Part shown: in pieces, positions 33,515-47,170 of the stretch | Layout of the letters: each line of letters starts with the position of its first letter | Numbering within the stretch: the first letter of the stretch is position 1 | Source: Antitrichia curtipendula | Taxonomy: Eukaryota > Streptophyta > Bryopsida > Hypnales > Leucodontaceae | Direction: 5' to 3' | NCBI GenBank assembly: GCA_951230915.1 | Contig: OX579636.1 | Span: forward strand, 45,201,912 to 45,265,911 | Length of the DNA: 64,000 bases | The notes under the pieces: generated by a model | Databases searched by the model: none | Seen by the model: the letters and a program-made list of their open reading frames with translations, nothing else | Told to the model about the DNA's origin: nothing | Position numbers and translations under genes: made by a program

Positions 33515-35350
33515 GATTACACGTCAATCCTTTACCCTGGCACAAAATAGTGCCGTCGGGAGCTTTGCTTGGACGAAATCCCGGGCGGCAATTATGGTAC
33601 TTCGTGCGTGCGTTCTTAATCTCAAAGCCGTGGTTGCCTTCTTCCCACCGCAGAGTAGTTTTTGCAGAGTGTGCAGCGATTAAACCAACTTGGACATGTT
33701 ATAAAACCATGGACGCCAGCCTGTGAGCAAGTCGTATCGTTATTTTCACGCATGAATGGGAGTATTTACGCAAAGGTAGCTTTCAGGCTCTCCAACAAGA
33801 AGGCAGAAATATCATAATATTTTCCTCAAACCGGTCGTCACTCTCTTTCCTAGAGCTCACTCTCATCCACCCAAAGAAAAAGAAGTATTTGTTAACGAAT
33901 GGGCCCACAGAATCGAAGCCGGAGAAAACCTAGACAAATGAGCACAGCAACATAACTCCGCTGACTCGATTATGAACATGCGACAACACTTGGAGAAAAA
34001 CTCTGAGTCTCGTTTGAACAGGTTGACGAGTGAAACAGTCTGCTCTCATATAAGAAACAAACGGGAGCAGGATAATTCAATAATTAATCCTACGCAACTC
34101 CCGACTCTATCATAAACTCCTGTGCGTTCGGCCTTGGTCAATTTCCAGTTTCATGATACACAACCTGCAGATTGAGCTAGTGACCTCTCTCCTAGAAAAA
34201 CTTAAGAGAAAAATCAAACAACGAACTAGAAGCCTCAACGAGACTTGCTGAGGTGAGTGCCTCTTCTAAGATCCAATCAAGCTCGTATTAACATCCTAAG
34301 ACTACACGGCAAGATCCGGCGCATGCGAATATTTTCAACAATACTGTAACAGCCGAAACTCAGCGCGCGACTAATAAACACTCTCCTAGCAATACTATCA
34401 ATGCACCTCCCTCCTAATCTCTCCATTTTGAATTCAAAATCTCCATTCCCGAAACACTAACGGAAACTAAACCTCTCGACTTATCACCAAACTACTCTCT
34501 CAAGACCCCAAAGAAATCAAATATACACAAACAACAAACTAACACAGCTTCCGAGTTCGCACACACCTGCGAACACAGCGCCGATCCTCAACTCCACGTC
34601 ACAATTTCTGCTCTCGTCCACCACGTTAGCCCCATGACATCACTGCAGCTCACGTCCATAGCCAACACGGAAGATGAAAATAAGAAAGTCACTCCTTCCC
34701 AACTCTTCTTCGCCCTCCCCTCCATCCACCCGCCGTAGTAAAACCGCAAACACGTACGGCGACTCACAACGGAGTACACGCACACTTGGCTGCACTTTCA
34801 CGGGTTGCGCTCGAGCTCGCAAGTGAGGGCGAGTGTGCAATCAACGAAACTGGCTTCGCAAGCGCGAGAGTAAGAGAAAGCGCGGGTGATATCCAAGCGC
34901 CTGAAGCACATTCAAAGTAAACTTAGCGCCTCCCCGGGCTTGTGACTTGGCTGAGCTTGGCTTGAAGCCCCCACCCTCCCTCCCTTGTCTCCCGCTGCCG
35001 CAGTTCCAGGATCTGCGTGCGCGCCTCAGTACGCTTGCCAGAGTGCTCCACCCGCAATCCAGCTCCCACAGGCTGCCGAATTTCGAGAGTTTGTCGCAGC
35101 ACTGCGACACTACTGCTGCACAGCGATGAGCACGCTCTCATGCCTCCTCTTCCGTCGCCGCAGGACACGAGAACTCACCACCGCTGCTGCACCAGAAACA
35201 GCCTTCTATGGCGCCCGCGGGAGTAGGAGGGAGCCGGGGAGAGGGGAGGGGATGGGCGCCTATTACCGTGGTCTAACAGTTTTCTATTTGGAGATTCTAC
35301 GGGAAACTGAGAGTTTGAGGGAAAAGGTGCTGACCAGCGTTTTATTTTGA
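33515..35350 (-). promoter_or_regulatory. Upstream region of the hydrolase gene with a GC-rich island
   Basis: 34.6-35.3 kb is much richer in G+C and CpG than the rest of the window. Overlapping ORFs exist on both strands there (for example 34985-35350 plus), a side effect of composition with no recognisable domain. It fits a promoter or 5' UTR for the minus-strand hydrolase, or a bidirectional promoter. CT-rich and AG-rich runs occur. No TATA position is claimed. Confidence 0.45.
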
Positions 35351-35632
35351 GCGATACAGCCTACAAGAGAACCAAGAACCAGCCTCCAATATAGAGGGAT
35401 ATGAGTGGTTCTTGCATAAGCCGTATCGCTCCCAAAAAACATTGGTGCTATTGGGTGGCTTTGGGATCATTGGTTGGTATATTTTTCAAATGGTTGCATG
35501 TGCCGTCTGCAAGCAAACATATATCGAACAACAATGGGTCTAATATTACTAATTGTCATTCTTTCTTGCACTCAATACTCTCACCAAAGTTGACATTCAA
35601 TATGTAGAGTGGAACCCCAGACAATTGTATTG

Positions 35633-36000
35633 TTAAATCCTACATCATTGGCAGTCACATCTAGTGGCAGTAACAATACTAACAAGATGTACACAAAATC
35701 CTATATCATTGGCAATCACATCAAGCGACAGTAACAATACTAACAGGATGCATACCAAATCCTACATCATTGGTAGTCACATCCACTGGCGGTGACAATA
35801 TTGATACTAGGACCTACACTAAATCCTACATCATTGGCAGTACATCTAGTAGCGGTAACAATACTAATACAATGTACACTAAATCCCACATCACTGGCAG
35901 TCACATCCAACAACGATTCCAATAAAAAGAAGAAGTACACTAAGTCCAATATCATTGGCAGTCACATTTGACGACAATTTCAATAGTAACACAGTGTACT
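35633..36000. repeat. Tandem array, six units of ~61 bp
   Basis: Units begin AAATCCTACATCATTGGCAG, continue TCACATC and AACAATACTAA, and close near GTACACT. Six diverged copies follow head to tail. The reverse-strand ORF across it is an artefact of the period. Confidence 0.85.
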
Positions 36001-39000
36001 AATTGCACACGTACGCCCAATATATACAATTCCAACAAACTACTAGTTATACATTATTTTTCTTAGACTCTCTTCATTCAATAATCCAAATATCATGGTC
36101 CCCTTGTATGTCACTAAATACTGTAGAATTTCCCTCTTAGCAAATACACATAGTCTTGGAGTCACTCACTTTATCCTCAGGGGTACAATGTAGGACACCA
36201 TACAAACAAAATCTTAATTTATGCCATTCCCCCAAAGAAATTGGAGTTTCTTTTCTCTAAACAACAGTGGGGAGAAACTAGTGAGCAAATAATCCCATTA
36301 AAAAATTGTCAAAATAAGCATTTGAGTATAGTTCCTACTATTAAACTATCTACAAATTTGTTGGATCTTCTTTAGAGGCATAAAAGACGATCCCAAATTT
36401 TGTTGGTATAGATTTTTTGGACTCTATAAGAATAAAGTAAAAAAGTTTAAGATGCTAAAATGAAGGATATCCAAAATTGATCCAAGGCTCTCATGAATAG
36501 AGGTTGTCCATTTTAGACAAAAAAAAATGTAGGGTTTGATTTTAGAAACATGTTGAGTCTATTTCCTTAGTGTATTATGAATCAGGCAAAAAGAAGAAGG
36601 TTTTTGGATTTTGAAACTAACAGACAAATCTAAATCTTCTTGTAGTTACAAAGAAGATTTATAAAACAAATACAAGTTAATAATAGGAATCATACGCAAT
36701 ACTAATTCCACCACTTTTATTTATAATTACTTCATCTAAGCTTTAGTTAGAAAGATTCAGTGTCAAGCTAATTTGAGAAAGGATTTTTAGGGGCTTAAAT
36801 GACCTATTTAAAGGCTCTATGAAATTGATAAGTAAAATCTCTTGCAACAACAAAAGGTGAACACATACCCATAAAACTCCACCAAGAAATGTCCTATTCA
36901 TTTTGTCGGAGGATTATTTCCCATAATGTCCTCCTAGTGCGCAAAATCCGCATAGTCAGTGATTAAGAATTTTTCATTCATTGATCACATATTTCATCCA
37001 TTTTGAAACGGGTGCTTACGTCATGCAATCTCTCTGTTGTCGGGAATTCTGAAAAAACCCGGTCATTCCTCTTCAGCCCTGGATTTTTTTTCAGAATTCT
37101 CTCTGCCATGGTGATTGCCCTGTATAAAACGATACCGCTTTTTTAGTTATTAGTTTTTAATCTTTTAAAGTTTAAACTGAAAGTTTTCACCGAATGGAAG
37201 AGATTTCTGCAAGTCAGTCCAGTCAATTTCCTTGGTCTTTTTTGACTCGTCCAGGGCCACACACATGCAGAAGTAGGTACAGTACGTTAGTGAAAAAGTA
37301 CTTTCCGGAATTTACCTGCGGAGATTATTCTGGAGTAAGTTAACTTAGATTTTTGAATTGCATGAAGCGAGACGGCTGAACTTCGACAACTGTAGTTTTT
37401 TATGTTTTAGGTTCGTTGAGGTGCGAAAGGCGCGGCGGCAACCACGCTGGCAGACCAGGTTGCAGTACCGCAGAGGAGTCGGTTGGTGGGCGGGTGTCAA
37501 CTTAAGTCGTTCCGGGTATAAACTGGAGTTTTTGCTGAAACCGGCGGGTGTTCAACTGATTAACGACAGGTACCAGAATGGAGCGCCGCCTGATGCCCAA
37601 ATTAACGGTCGTAAAACCAGCGGCTCCTCACATGGGAGTCTGACACGTGTGGCAAGGCATACTTTGGGGAGCAGTGCTGAGTGCTGACCGTATATACCGT
37701 TGAAGGGGGATTGAGTGAAGCCTCTTCAATCAGTTGGCTTCTCTCTTCATAAAATTTTGGATCCGTTAACCTCTGGTGCTTATGAGCTATTCCTTGGAAA
37801 GGTTTTATTTAACTTCAAAGTATTGTGAACACCAAAATTTGGTGCAAGATGTTAAACATGTCCTACATAGTGAACCCTGCAGGGTGAATTTATCCCTAGG
37901 AGAAACACACAAATATTTTAATGATCCTACAAAGTGAGCCTTGAAGGATGAATTTATCCCTAATAAAAATTATTCAAATTTTGAGTTTTTATTTGCAATC
38001 AAAGGCCCCAAATTAGGAAGGAGAGATGTGTAGAACGTAAAATTTACATGGCTTGAAATAGGAGACTTTTCTTTTACAATTAATCTAAGGAACACAAAAT
38101 TCACCCTACATGACCCACTTCATGAATTTGGTGCCTTGGGCATTTAGGGATTCAATTAAGCTGTTGTATTTAAGTTAATCATCGAGGACTGGAATAACTC
38201 CATTTGGGACCTTCTTATATAAAAACCCATTAAAATATTGCACGGGGTTCTTTTATAGCTTATACCTCCTGCAGACTCCGAAGTGTTTTTTTTAGTTGTG
38301 GTCCAAGTTCTGAAGCTTCCCAGTGAACGAGCGCGTGCCCCTCAATAGAATGCCCCACTCCCTGGCATAGCTCGTTTGCTGTAGGAATAATTTAGGTCCG
38401 CATGTAGTTTCATGTGAGTAATATAGTGTGTCTGCCATATTTGGTGTGTTGGGATGCTATTCATACCCCTTGAGCCTATTAATAATATTTCTTTGCTGTG
38501 AAAACCTGCACAGGAAAATAAAACCTATAAATGAATTGCCTCACTGTATGCACAAATCTGCAATTTTGCTAAATTTGAGATTCTCCATGCTACTCTGGCT
38601 GCATAGCAATGTTAGTGGAGAAATGCAGGGTTAGGTCATTGTTGGCCGGCGGAATTGGGAGAAAAAACGTTTGCAGTTTGAAAACATCGGAAAAAAAATA
38701 CGGTGAAAAAAAAATCTATAAAATTTCTATGTGGAGTAGAAAGGTAGAGGAAAAAATCGGACTTGGTTCTCGAAAAAATGGTTCAATGTGTGGATTAAAG
38801 GGAAATAGCTAGTTAAACTCAAATATCCAAAATTCTCTCGTTGCATAGCTCAACAAAGTATAAAAACATGTCGGCCATCATAACAATTGAAAGGTTGGTT
38901 GCTTAGGTCCTATTCAATTACACCCAGTGGAGAGGTAAAGAGTCCAGTTTTTTTACAGTTTTGATTGGATGAAATTGAGAAGGTCTTAGAAACTTAGATT

Positions 39001-39033
39001 CACATTGTGAAAAGAGAACTGGCAAGATCAATA
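36001..39033. other. Intergenic; possible small gene relic at 37194-37687
   Basis: An ATG at 37194 opens 47 codons (MEEISASQSSQFPWSFLTRP) ending at a good donor (GTAAGT). A GC-richer ORF follows an acceptor-like TATGTTTTAG (37402-37411) and ends at 37687 (RRGVGWWAGVNLSRSGYKLE). The phases do not fit for that pair of sites, and I recognise no domain. The rest is AT-rich without genes. Confidence 0.25.
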
Positions 39034-39262
39034 AACAGAGTTTGTACATAGGCGTCACAATCCCTTCTTCGCTTATTGGCTTGGCCTTTCACGGAGTTTG
39101 TACAAGGCCATCGCAATCCCGTCTTCACTTATTGGCATGGCCTTTCACATAGTTTGTACATGGTTGTCGCAATCTCCTCTTTACTTATTGGCATGGCCTT
39201 TCACAGAGTTTGTGTAGGCGTTACAATATCCTCTTCACTTGTTGGCAAGGCCTTTCACATTT
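39034..39262. repeat. Tandem array, four units of ~57 bp
   Basis: Each unit carries GGCATGGCCTTTCACAGAGT, then TTTGTACA, CGCAATC and CTTCACTTATT. Four head-to-tail copies with point differences. Confidence 0.85.
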
Positions 39263-40954
39263 TTCATTCCATCATTAAAAATCTTTGCCAACCTCATGAA
39301 GATGGTGATGTAGATTTATTGAAGTGAATGAATGTAAGATATTTGGCTGCATATAGAGATAAAGTAGGAAATATTTATATAAGGATTTTCTAGATGGCAA
39401 GTTTTGATTGGAAAATCTAAATCTATGAGACCATCATAATTATTTTTTCTTATTTCTTAATATTTTCTTAATTACACAATGAGAATTTGAGGTCTTAGCA
39501 AAGTATTGTAGGTTCCAGCTTGATGGTTTGGTAGGGTTTTAACATTTTGGTATTATATTTTTGGAGTTTTTCTTCACTCACTCTCTTATTCTTCTTTTCG
39601 GATTTGTATGAATATTCAAACAACAAAGTTTTGTGACTTTGGGCTCAATATTAGCAAAGTTTTATGACCAAAATAGTAATTTTTTATCAAGGTTTTGTTA
39701 ATAGATCTTTGCTCTCATGGCACTATCTACTACCCTTTCTGTAATTATACATTTGTAATTCAATGTTTGAACACACAATCACCTTTGCGTTTCAGCACAA
39801 TTTTGAAGACTATATTGGTAGATTATTGGTGTTGCATCTCTTTTAGTTTTCACTATCTTTTTTGTTTAGTATTACTCTAATATTAGGAATTTTGATTCAA
39901 TATTTTGGTAGAATTTTGTAGATTTTGTAAATCTTGCTAGCACCTTTTTTCTCTTGAATATCAAATCACATTATTTTTTAAATGTGAACTATTTTGGAAC
40001 ATTACAATATATAAATATTAATCTCTTAGGGGATTTAAATATGTTTGTTTTTAATCAAAAATGCAATTGCTCACAAAACTTCTTTTTGTATCAATTTTGA
40101 ATCTACAAAGTGATTTTTTTGCACTCTATGTAGTACAATGTGTTAATATTTCCATCTTTTCCAATATATTGTACATAAGTTTGCAATTGTACACAATATT
40201 CTACTACCATTTCAACTTGAATTTGATGTTGATTCTATATTTATACCATAATGTTGCATATTTTCTACTATCAATGTTTTACTTTCATCAAGTTTGTGTT
40301 ATTAAAGTTGGAAATTGATATAAAAAATTGGTCTTGCTTTCCATTTGTTTTCCTATAATTGTTTTTGCTTTGTTGTATCAATAAACTTTTTTAATCAATA
40401 ATTTGAAGATTTGATAAGGACTTCATGGATTTAAAATTTTGTATATTAAATGTTTTGTAGATTAAAAAACTGGACTTATGACTTCACAAATTTGAAAACA
40501 TACATAGAATTTAGATACATTGTAGATTTATATTTTTGTATGAAATGGAAATTCTTCATTGATTTGAAATATTCCATAGATTTTGAATTTTTCAAATGTG
40601 TTGAATTTTTTATAGTTATAAAGATGTACATTTTACAATCTTTTATATTGTCCAAATTTCTATATATGAAAATTTCAAGTTTATTTGGTAAATCATATTT
40701 TTGATAATTATTGTTATTGTAAATTAAAAGTATTTTGTTGTTGTACATTATAAAATTTCCTATGAGAAACACTATACAAGGTCATGTCATTGCTTACATC
40801 AAATTTCAAAATATAACATATTATATGCATAAATTAAATAAGGTTGATTTGCACATTCTTTTTTATCCACTTTCCAAATTGACCATTCAAAGTCAAGAGA
40901 ACTATATAGAATTGTATAGAATTGTAGTATAGGCTATTGCCTTAGAGGGCAAAT
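39263..40954. other. AT-rich intergenic DNA, no gene seen
   Basis: Long TTTTGTAGATTT-like runs and chance ORFs of low complexity. Confidence 0.4.
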
Positions 40955-42055
40955 TATCTAGTAGTGAAGTGGTAATTGAAAAGTGATTCAAATATTGGAG
41001 TATAACTTCATTTGCAAGAAGGATATTTTATCCATTAGTTATGGCTTTTAGAATTATGTTGCTTAAACACTATTAATGAGAATAGAAGTGACAATAAAAA
41101 GGTGTACCTAACAGTGGAGTTTAGTCCCTTTTAGCTCAAAGATATGATATCCATAGATTGAGACATATATGACTTGTAGAAATCTTCTCTTCAATTACTA
41201 TATGAGAAAAGAGGTGACAACCAAATGGTAGCCTTGTCTTATAATTTAGTTCTATTTGGCATAGAAATACACTACCCCAAGATGTCTCATAGGAATCTTC
41301 TCCTCAAGTATTGTGAAAAAAGAGGTGGCAACCAAAAGATGACAGTGACATTAGAGTACAGTTCTATTTGGTACAGAAATATATTATCCATCCAAATATG
41401 GCTAGTAGGAATCTTCTCCTCAAACACCATGAGAAGATAGGCAATAATCCAAACTTGACTCTAATAATGGAATTTAGTTGAATTTGGAACAAAATAGTAA
41501 TAATCTACATATGGCTTGTTGGATTTTGTTGTTTAAGCCCATCTTCAAGTATGTGAAAGATGTGACAACCAAAAGGTGACCTTCACAATGGATTTTAGTT
41601 TCATTTGACACAAGAATATACTATCTGTAGATTGAGATAAAACTCATACAAATTTTCTTCTCAAGCATAAGAAGAAGAAAGGTAAAAAACAAAAAATGAC
41701 CCTAATAATGGAATTTAGTTCCATTTGGCACATAAATATGCCACTAATCCACATATGACGTGTTAAATCATTTTCTCAAGTAAGATGAAAAGAGAGGTGG
41801 CAATTCCAAAAGTGATCCTATCTGTGGAGTTTAGTTCACTTGGCACATATAGGGATGTTATAGCTTATACTATAATCTTTTTTTCAATTACTTAGATAAA
41901 AGAGATCCAACTAAAATGTGACCCTAATGGTAAAGTATGTTTTTTATTTGGCACAAATATATGATATCCATCTAATTATAATTTGTAGGAATCTTCTTCT
42001 CCTCAAGTACTTTGAGAAAAAAGGTGAATCAAAAGGTGACTCATAATCTAAAATG
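40955..42055. repeat. Diverged tandem array, about eight units of ~120-130 bp
   Basis: The recurrent core is TGGAATTTAGTTCCATTTGG, then CACAnAAATATnCTATCCAT, TTGTAGGAATCTTCTCCTCA, and GAGAAAAGAGGTGACAACCA with AAAAGGTGACCCTAA. Spacing is about 120-130 bp, with indels between units. Satellite-like decay of an old array. Confidence 0.7.
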
Positions 42056-43952
42056 TTGGAGTTTAATTCAATAAGTTTTATAAAAATATTGTTTACACCA
42101 ATAACCTTTCTTTGCCTACCTACAAACTGCTTCCACTTTGACTTTTAATGTCATTAGATTGGTTTGGGATCTTGATTGATCTCCTTGTTTTATATGAATC
42201 ATAAGCAAGAAGCATAGATAGCAATATCTAAAAGAGACACTTTTATAGTCCCACTCTTTCAAAGGTCAAACTACCTAAAAAACTTAATGAGAATATTAAC
42301 TAATTCAAGCTAAATACAATTTTTTGTAAATTTTCAAAATTCTAGTAATATTTTATAATTTTTTTAAGTTGAAACATAGGATAGCCTATACTTATCACAA
42401 AACTCAAACTGAAAAAGCACCCTTGAAGCATAAGTGTCTCAATTTTTATTTGTTGCTTATGAAAAGTGGTGGTAGTATTAATGGGGAGAATTGAATCTTA
42501 GAAGTGTTTATTTAAGACCATTTTTAAAGTGTTAGAGAACAAATTTGTTGCAATTAGGTATTGCAACAATTTCCATTACCACTTTCTCAAACTTCAAAGT
42601 CTTATTTTCCACATGCTTTTGTTTTGCAATTATGCATGAATGATTTTTTTTTTCTATTTATCTACTTATCCATCTATTGATCTATTTTTTCAAATATTCA
42701 ATCACATATCTTATGTAAGTCATACAAATTTCAAATTCTTTAGTGAAACTTTGAAAGTTACTTTGAATTTTTTAATAAAAAGTCAAAAAAATATTATTGA
42801 ATACAAAATATGCTAAAAGAATCTGTAATTTTTTCTACAGGTGTACGCAATAGAACATTGTGCTTCTAATCAATTTATTATGTCATTCTAAAATTATAAA
42901 ATCAACAATCTCATGATATAGATCTACAGTCTAAAATACAAAAAAAATTGGGTTTTAGGATTTTTAAAATATTTAAAATATAAGTAGAAAAAAGGCTTGT
43001 CAATCTATATTTCACTTGTTGGTCTTAAATTTTGAATATTTTTTTTCAATGGCTACAATTCAAGTCAAGAGATAGGAACATAAATTGCCAAAACATACTA
43101 TTTAGTGATCCATGAAGTTGTCAGTTTCTTGTGTACAAAATTCAAAAATATAACAAAGAGGATATATTCAACACGTTACACTGAAAGTGAGTATAAACAA
43201 CTTCTCCAAAATAATTGGATGAAAAAATATTTTGTTCCATCCTTGAAGCCCCCTCAAATCATTCAAAGGATACAAAGTGTCTTCTTAGGGCATTTTAGGA
43301 TTATACTATTGGACTTGATTTCTTTTGCTAACTGCAATGCTAACACCAAGTGCAAAATACAAACCTTTGTATCATGAACCAAGATTGGAGTGAATTTAAA
43401 AAGCTAACCTACATATGGAGTCGGGGAGCGTTAGACCTTACCAATGATTGGAAGGATGGATACTCTAGAAGAATTGAACTTCCATTCCAACAATCATCAA
43501 TGAAGTCTACCAATCCTCGACTCCACATGTAAGCCAATTTTAAAATAGATACACCCAAAATTGCACCTTCTACAAACTGCCATCATCAATCTATGTACAT
43601 TTCTAAAATCAATATGTACGTATCTTGAAGAAACAATTCAATAACTTCTACATATAAAACTTTGACATCCATTATCAAAATGTCGAGTTCTTTGGTGCTT
43701 AGGAACCTCACTTCACTTGCCAACAACAAAATCAAAATTTGATAGAAAAAAGTGGCAGTTTGGGGGTAACGTATCTACACCTGAAATGGCTTGTTGCCTA
43801 AAATCGCACAATATAGATTCTTGCCTAAAATACTCCCACTATTCATGTGAGACTTTGATTGCTTTTAGAAACACCTATTTTCAGCACTTTGAAAATTCAT
43901 AGTTTATTCATACAGTGTCCAAAAAATGCATTCTAACAGAATCTAGAATCCC
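42056..43952. other. Intergenic; one TAAGGTGGGTACA-family fragment at 43545-43770
   Basis: 43545-43770 carries CTAAAATCAATATGTACG and GTTCTTTGGTGCTTAGGAAC like the other copies of that family. A short inverted pair built on GTCTACCAATCC/GGATTGG lies near 43440-43520. No gene recognised. Confidence 0.4.
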
Positions 43953-45758
43953 CACTACAACAAAACTAGTGTTTTATGACTGCAAAATATGACTGCAATG
44001 AGTCGTAAAATTGAAAAATATGACTAACTACAGAAATCACTGTAGATGATTGCAACATGACTGACATGAGTCATTATCAACGAGTCGCTTCGGACATCGG
44101 TCATATTGGCAGTCATATTTTTTGGGGAGTATAATTATCCATAATTAGCCGTATTTTGCCAACAAGACATATACTTTGATTATCTTTGGGGGCTTGACTT
44201 TTTTTTGAGTTGTCCGGGCAAACAAAAATAAATCCTATGTGGCATGTGACTCCATGTAGTCATTTTTTTGGCTAACGTGGAATATGACTGCGGTTAGTCA
44301 TATTTTGGCTAATGTGGCATATGACTTTGTATAGTCATATTTTTTGTAGATGTGGAATAGGATTCTTGTTAGTCATATTTTTGAATGATGTGGAATATGA
44401 CTCTTGTCAGTCATATTTTACTAATGTGAAATATGACTCTTATAAGTCATATTTTGGTTGATGTGATAGTTCATATGGATGTCATTGGTAGTTTATAACT
44501 AATTGTAGTCATATTTTGGAAAATACAAAGTCATATTTTGGAAAAGACTCCATGTAGTTAAAAATGAATACATATGATTTTAGAGATATACAAGAGATAA
44601 TCATATTAGAAAGGGAGAATGTAAGAAGGAAAGCAACTCTCTTCATTGACATTTATTAGTCACCAATACAAAACATATATACCACAATAAATTATTCACA
44701 AAATCCAATAAGGCTTGTATTCCTTACAATAATGTGAAGATGGCTCTATTGAATTGCAAGTAGCCTCCAATGATTTTGTTACAACTTTTGGTGCCTGCAT
44801 AAACAATTAAAAAAATGGGAGGTTAATTTTTAGATAATGAACAATAAAGCTCAACCTTCAAAGGTTTACAACATCACAAAATATGTAGCTTAAGTTTAGG
44901 GTAGGAAAAATAAGAATGGTAATGGAGAAAACAAGAAGAAAAAATAGACAAGACTTACTAAAAGATAACAACAAGCAAGAGTTAAGATGCAATAAGAAGC
45001 AAGAAGCAACAACTAAGACACAACAAGAAACAAGAGTTAAGATGCAACAAAAAGAAACAAGAAACAAGAATTAAAAAGCAACAAGAAGAAACAAAAAACA
45101 AGAACTAAGAAGAAGAAAGAGTTAAAATGCTAAAGAAAGAAAGAATTTAGATATAACAACAAGAAACAAGAAGCATGATTAGAACTAAGAAGCAACAAGA
45201 AAGAAGAATTAAGATGCAACAAAAGACAACAACTAAGAAGCAAAAAATAAGAAGCAATAACAAGTATGAGCTAAGAGACAATAAAATGCAAGGAAGAAGG
45301 ACCAAAAGAAGTGGCGGCTAGGGTTTCAAGACCCTAAAAAGTGGCGGCTAGGGTTTCGAAACCTTAAAAAAGTAGTGACTAGGTTTCAAAATCCTAAATA
45401 ATAGATGAATAGGATTTCAAAATCCTAAACAATGGCTTGTCCAATTTTTTTTTGAATTGCCCGTATTTTTCTTGGATTGCCCAAAACCAAAAAAATATCA
45501 CTACCATGGAAATATGACTGACATTATAACATAGCGTTCCCCAAATATATTCCCTACGTTTCCTATGAAGTACTTTGGTGTTCTTAATGGTCGTATAGTG
45601 TATATTTCTGAAGTAGAAGGCCCAAAAATGACTGACAGTCATATTTTGCAGTCATATTTTTTCTCAAAGTGTTGGCCTTCAAAAATATGATTGCAACTAG
45701 TCGTCAGTCATCCTCAGTCATATTTTTGCAGTCATAAAATACCCGTTTTCTTGTAGTG
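43953..45758 (+). mobile_element. CACTA-type (En/Spm) non-autonomous element, copy 2, intact ends
   Basis: Left CACTACAACAAAACTAGTGT and right end (…CCCGTTTTCTTGTAGTG) form the terminal pair. The adjoining ATGACTGCAAAATATGACTG is matched by inverse CAGTCATA motifs at the right. It is flanked by the 3-bp direct duplication CCC (43950-43952 and 45759-45761). Subterminal AATATGACT/AGTCATATT repeats and a purine-rich interior (about 44850-45270) match copy 1 at 18811. Length 1806 bp, no transposase; it would need one supplied elsewhere. Confidence 0.9.
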
Positions 45759-45909
45759 CCCCTTTTCACTACCAACATAACCCCACATAAAAAATTTCAA
45801 AATAATATTGGAAACCATGTTGAATTGCTTATTTGTGTGATTTTAGATATAGTTATCTTACCCACTTTAATATTCAGGAAATTTGTGTTCCATCCCAAGT
45901 TTGTGCATG

Positions 45910-46633
45910 TTAACCCCTTAACGCCAAGGGAGCCATTCAGTGGCGTTTGGATGACTGTGCAATGGTGGCAGGGAGAGTGAAAGCATTTTTTCATCCAGTT
46001 TTTGCTTCTTGACCTTTCACAGAAGATTATGAAGAGCACCTTAGTGAGTTTGTAATTTTTCTAGTGTTTGTATTCACGTGAATGAGAAGTTAGTAAAAAA
46101 ACAGATCACAAAATATGCTATTTTCAATGTATTTTGGGAAGTTGTTGCTCCTTGTTTTTCATCTAAAATTTCTCCACAAAAATGATATTTTTTGAATTTG
46201 AGCCCAACTATTGAAATGAAGGTCATGTATTCTAATTTCTACTGCAATTGGAATTTTGAAAAAATTCGTAATATTGAATAGTTTATTGCAATTTGAACTT
46301 TGGATGTATTTTCAATGCCTATTGCATTCTAATTATAGAAAGATATGGGATTTGAGTCTACACCATGATGTTTGTCACTATAATGTACACCCATGGTGAA
46401 ATTTTCAGATTTTTTGAAATAATTTTCTATTTGATATGATTTTTCTTCACTTTTTCTTCAAAAATTCTCAAAAAAATCTAATTTTTTTGTGAAGTTAATA
46501 AAACCTGTATTTTCATCTCTGAAAAATAAATATAAATTTTCTCATGCATATCTAGTTCAAAGATGGCAACAAACTGAGTGATGGGCAATGAGGCCTAAAA
46601 TCAGTGGTTATAGGTCCGTCCTTAAAGGGTTAA
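45910..46633 (-). mobile_element. TTAA-flanked element, CCCTTTAAGGACGG subfamily, complete
   Basis: TTAA at both ends (45910-45913 and 46630-46633). On the minus strand it begins CCCTTTAAGGACGGACC and ends TTGGCGTTAAGGGG. It is 724 bp and matches the truncated copy at 13672-14015 in opposite orientation. No ORF. Confidence 0.7.
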
Positions 46634-46734
46634 TAACTTAATAAGTTGGCCATGGAGATGACTGCCAGCTGCCATACGTCACCTGACAGGTCACCATGTA
46701 ACTCATGTTCATCTTGCATAGTTTTTGCATAACT

Positions 46735-47170
46735 TAACTTACATGTTCCCATATGGATAACAGCTGAAGAGATCCTGTTCGCCAGTTGACACTTTCTCTC
46801 CGTCCGTTCATCCAGTTTTTCTTAGCAGCCCCCCACGTGTGCATCCCGGTTGTGGATGACATGTGCTCTGGGTGGATGAAATGTTGGTGGAATTTCATCC
46901 ATGAGATGCGAGGGTAGGTACCCGGGGTCTCTTGGGAGTTGGGAAGACACACAAGATATAAACTTAATGTGGAACATTGTCCCAAAAAGCATCTTTTCCG
47001 TGCTGATCCAGAATTCCGGATTTGGAGAGGAGTTTGCGCTCAAATTCCTTCAAGATTTGCTTTGTTTGCTTTCTCCTGCCAGGCCACCTGTGGCTGTCCG
47101 GTTTTGTACTTTTACCCTTGCAATGAAATTTTCGTTTCATTTGTGTCAAAAAAGAAAAAGAAAAAAAGGA
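46735..47170 (+). mobile_element. Possible 5'-truncated LINE (L1-like) 3' end
   Basis: The last part reads TTTTGTACTTTTACCCTTGC then AATGAAATTTTCGTTTCA and an A-rich tail (AAAAAAGAAAAAGAAAAAAA). This is the usual look of plant L1-type 3' ends. No reverse transcriptase is present, so it would be a dead fragment. The assignment rests on style, not on a domain. Confidence 0.4.

Noticed and set aside
34841..35350. Several overlapping ORFs of 60-121 aa in the GC-rich island
   Set aside because: All frames are open because of base composition. None has a domain, and the position fits the upstream region of the minus-strand hydrolase.
37358..37687. 109-aa ORF as a stand-alone gene
   Set aside because: Its first part is intron-like T-rich sequence, and the apparent exon phases do not join. 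Left as an unassigned candidate only.
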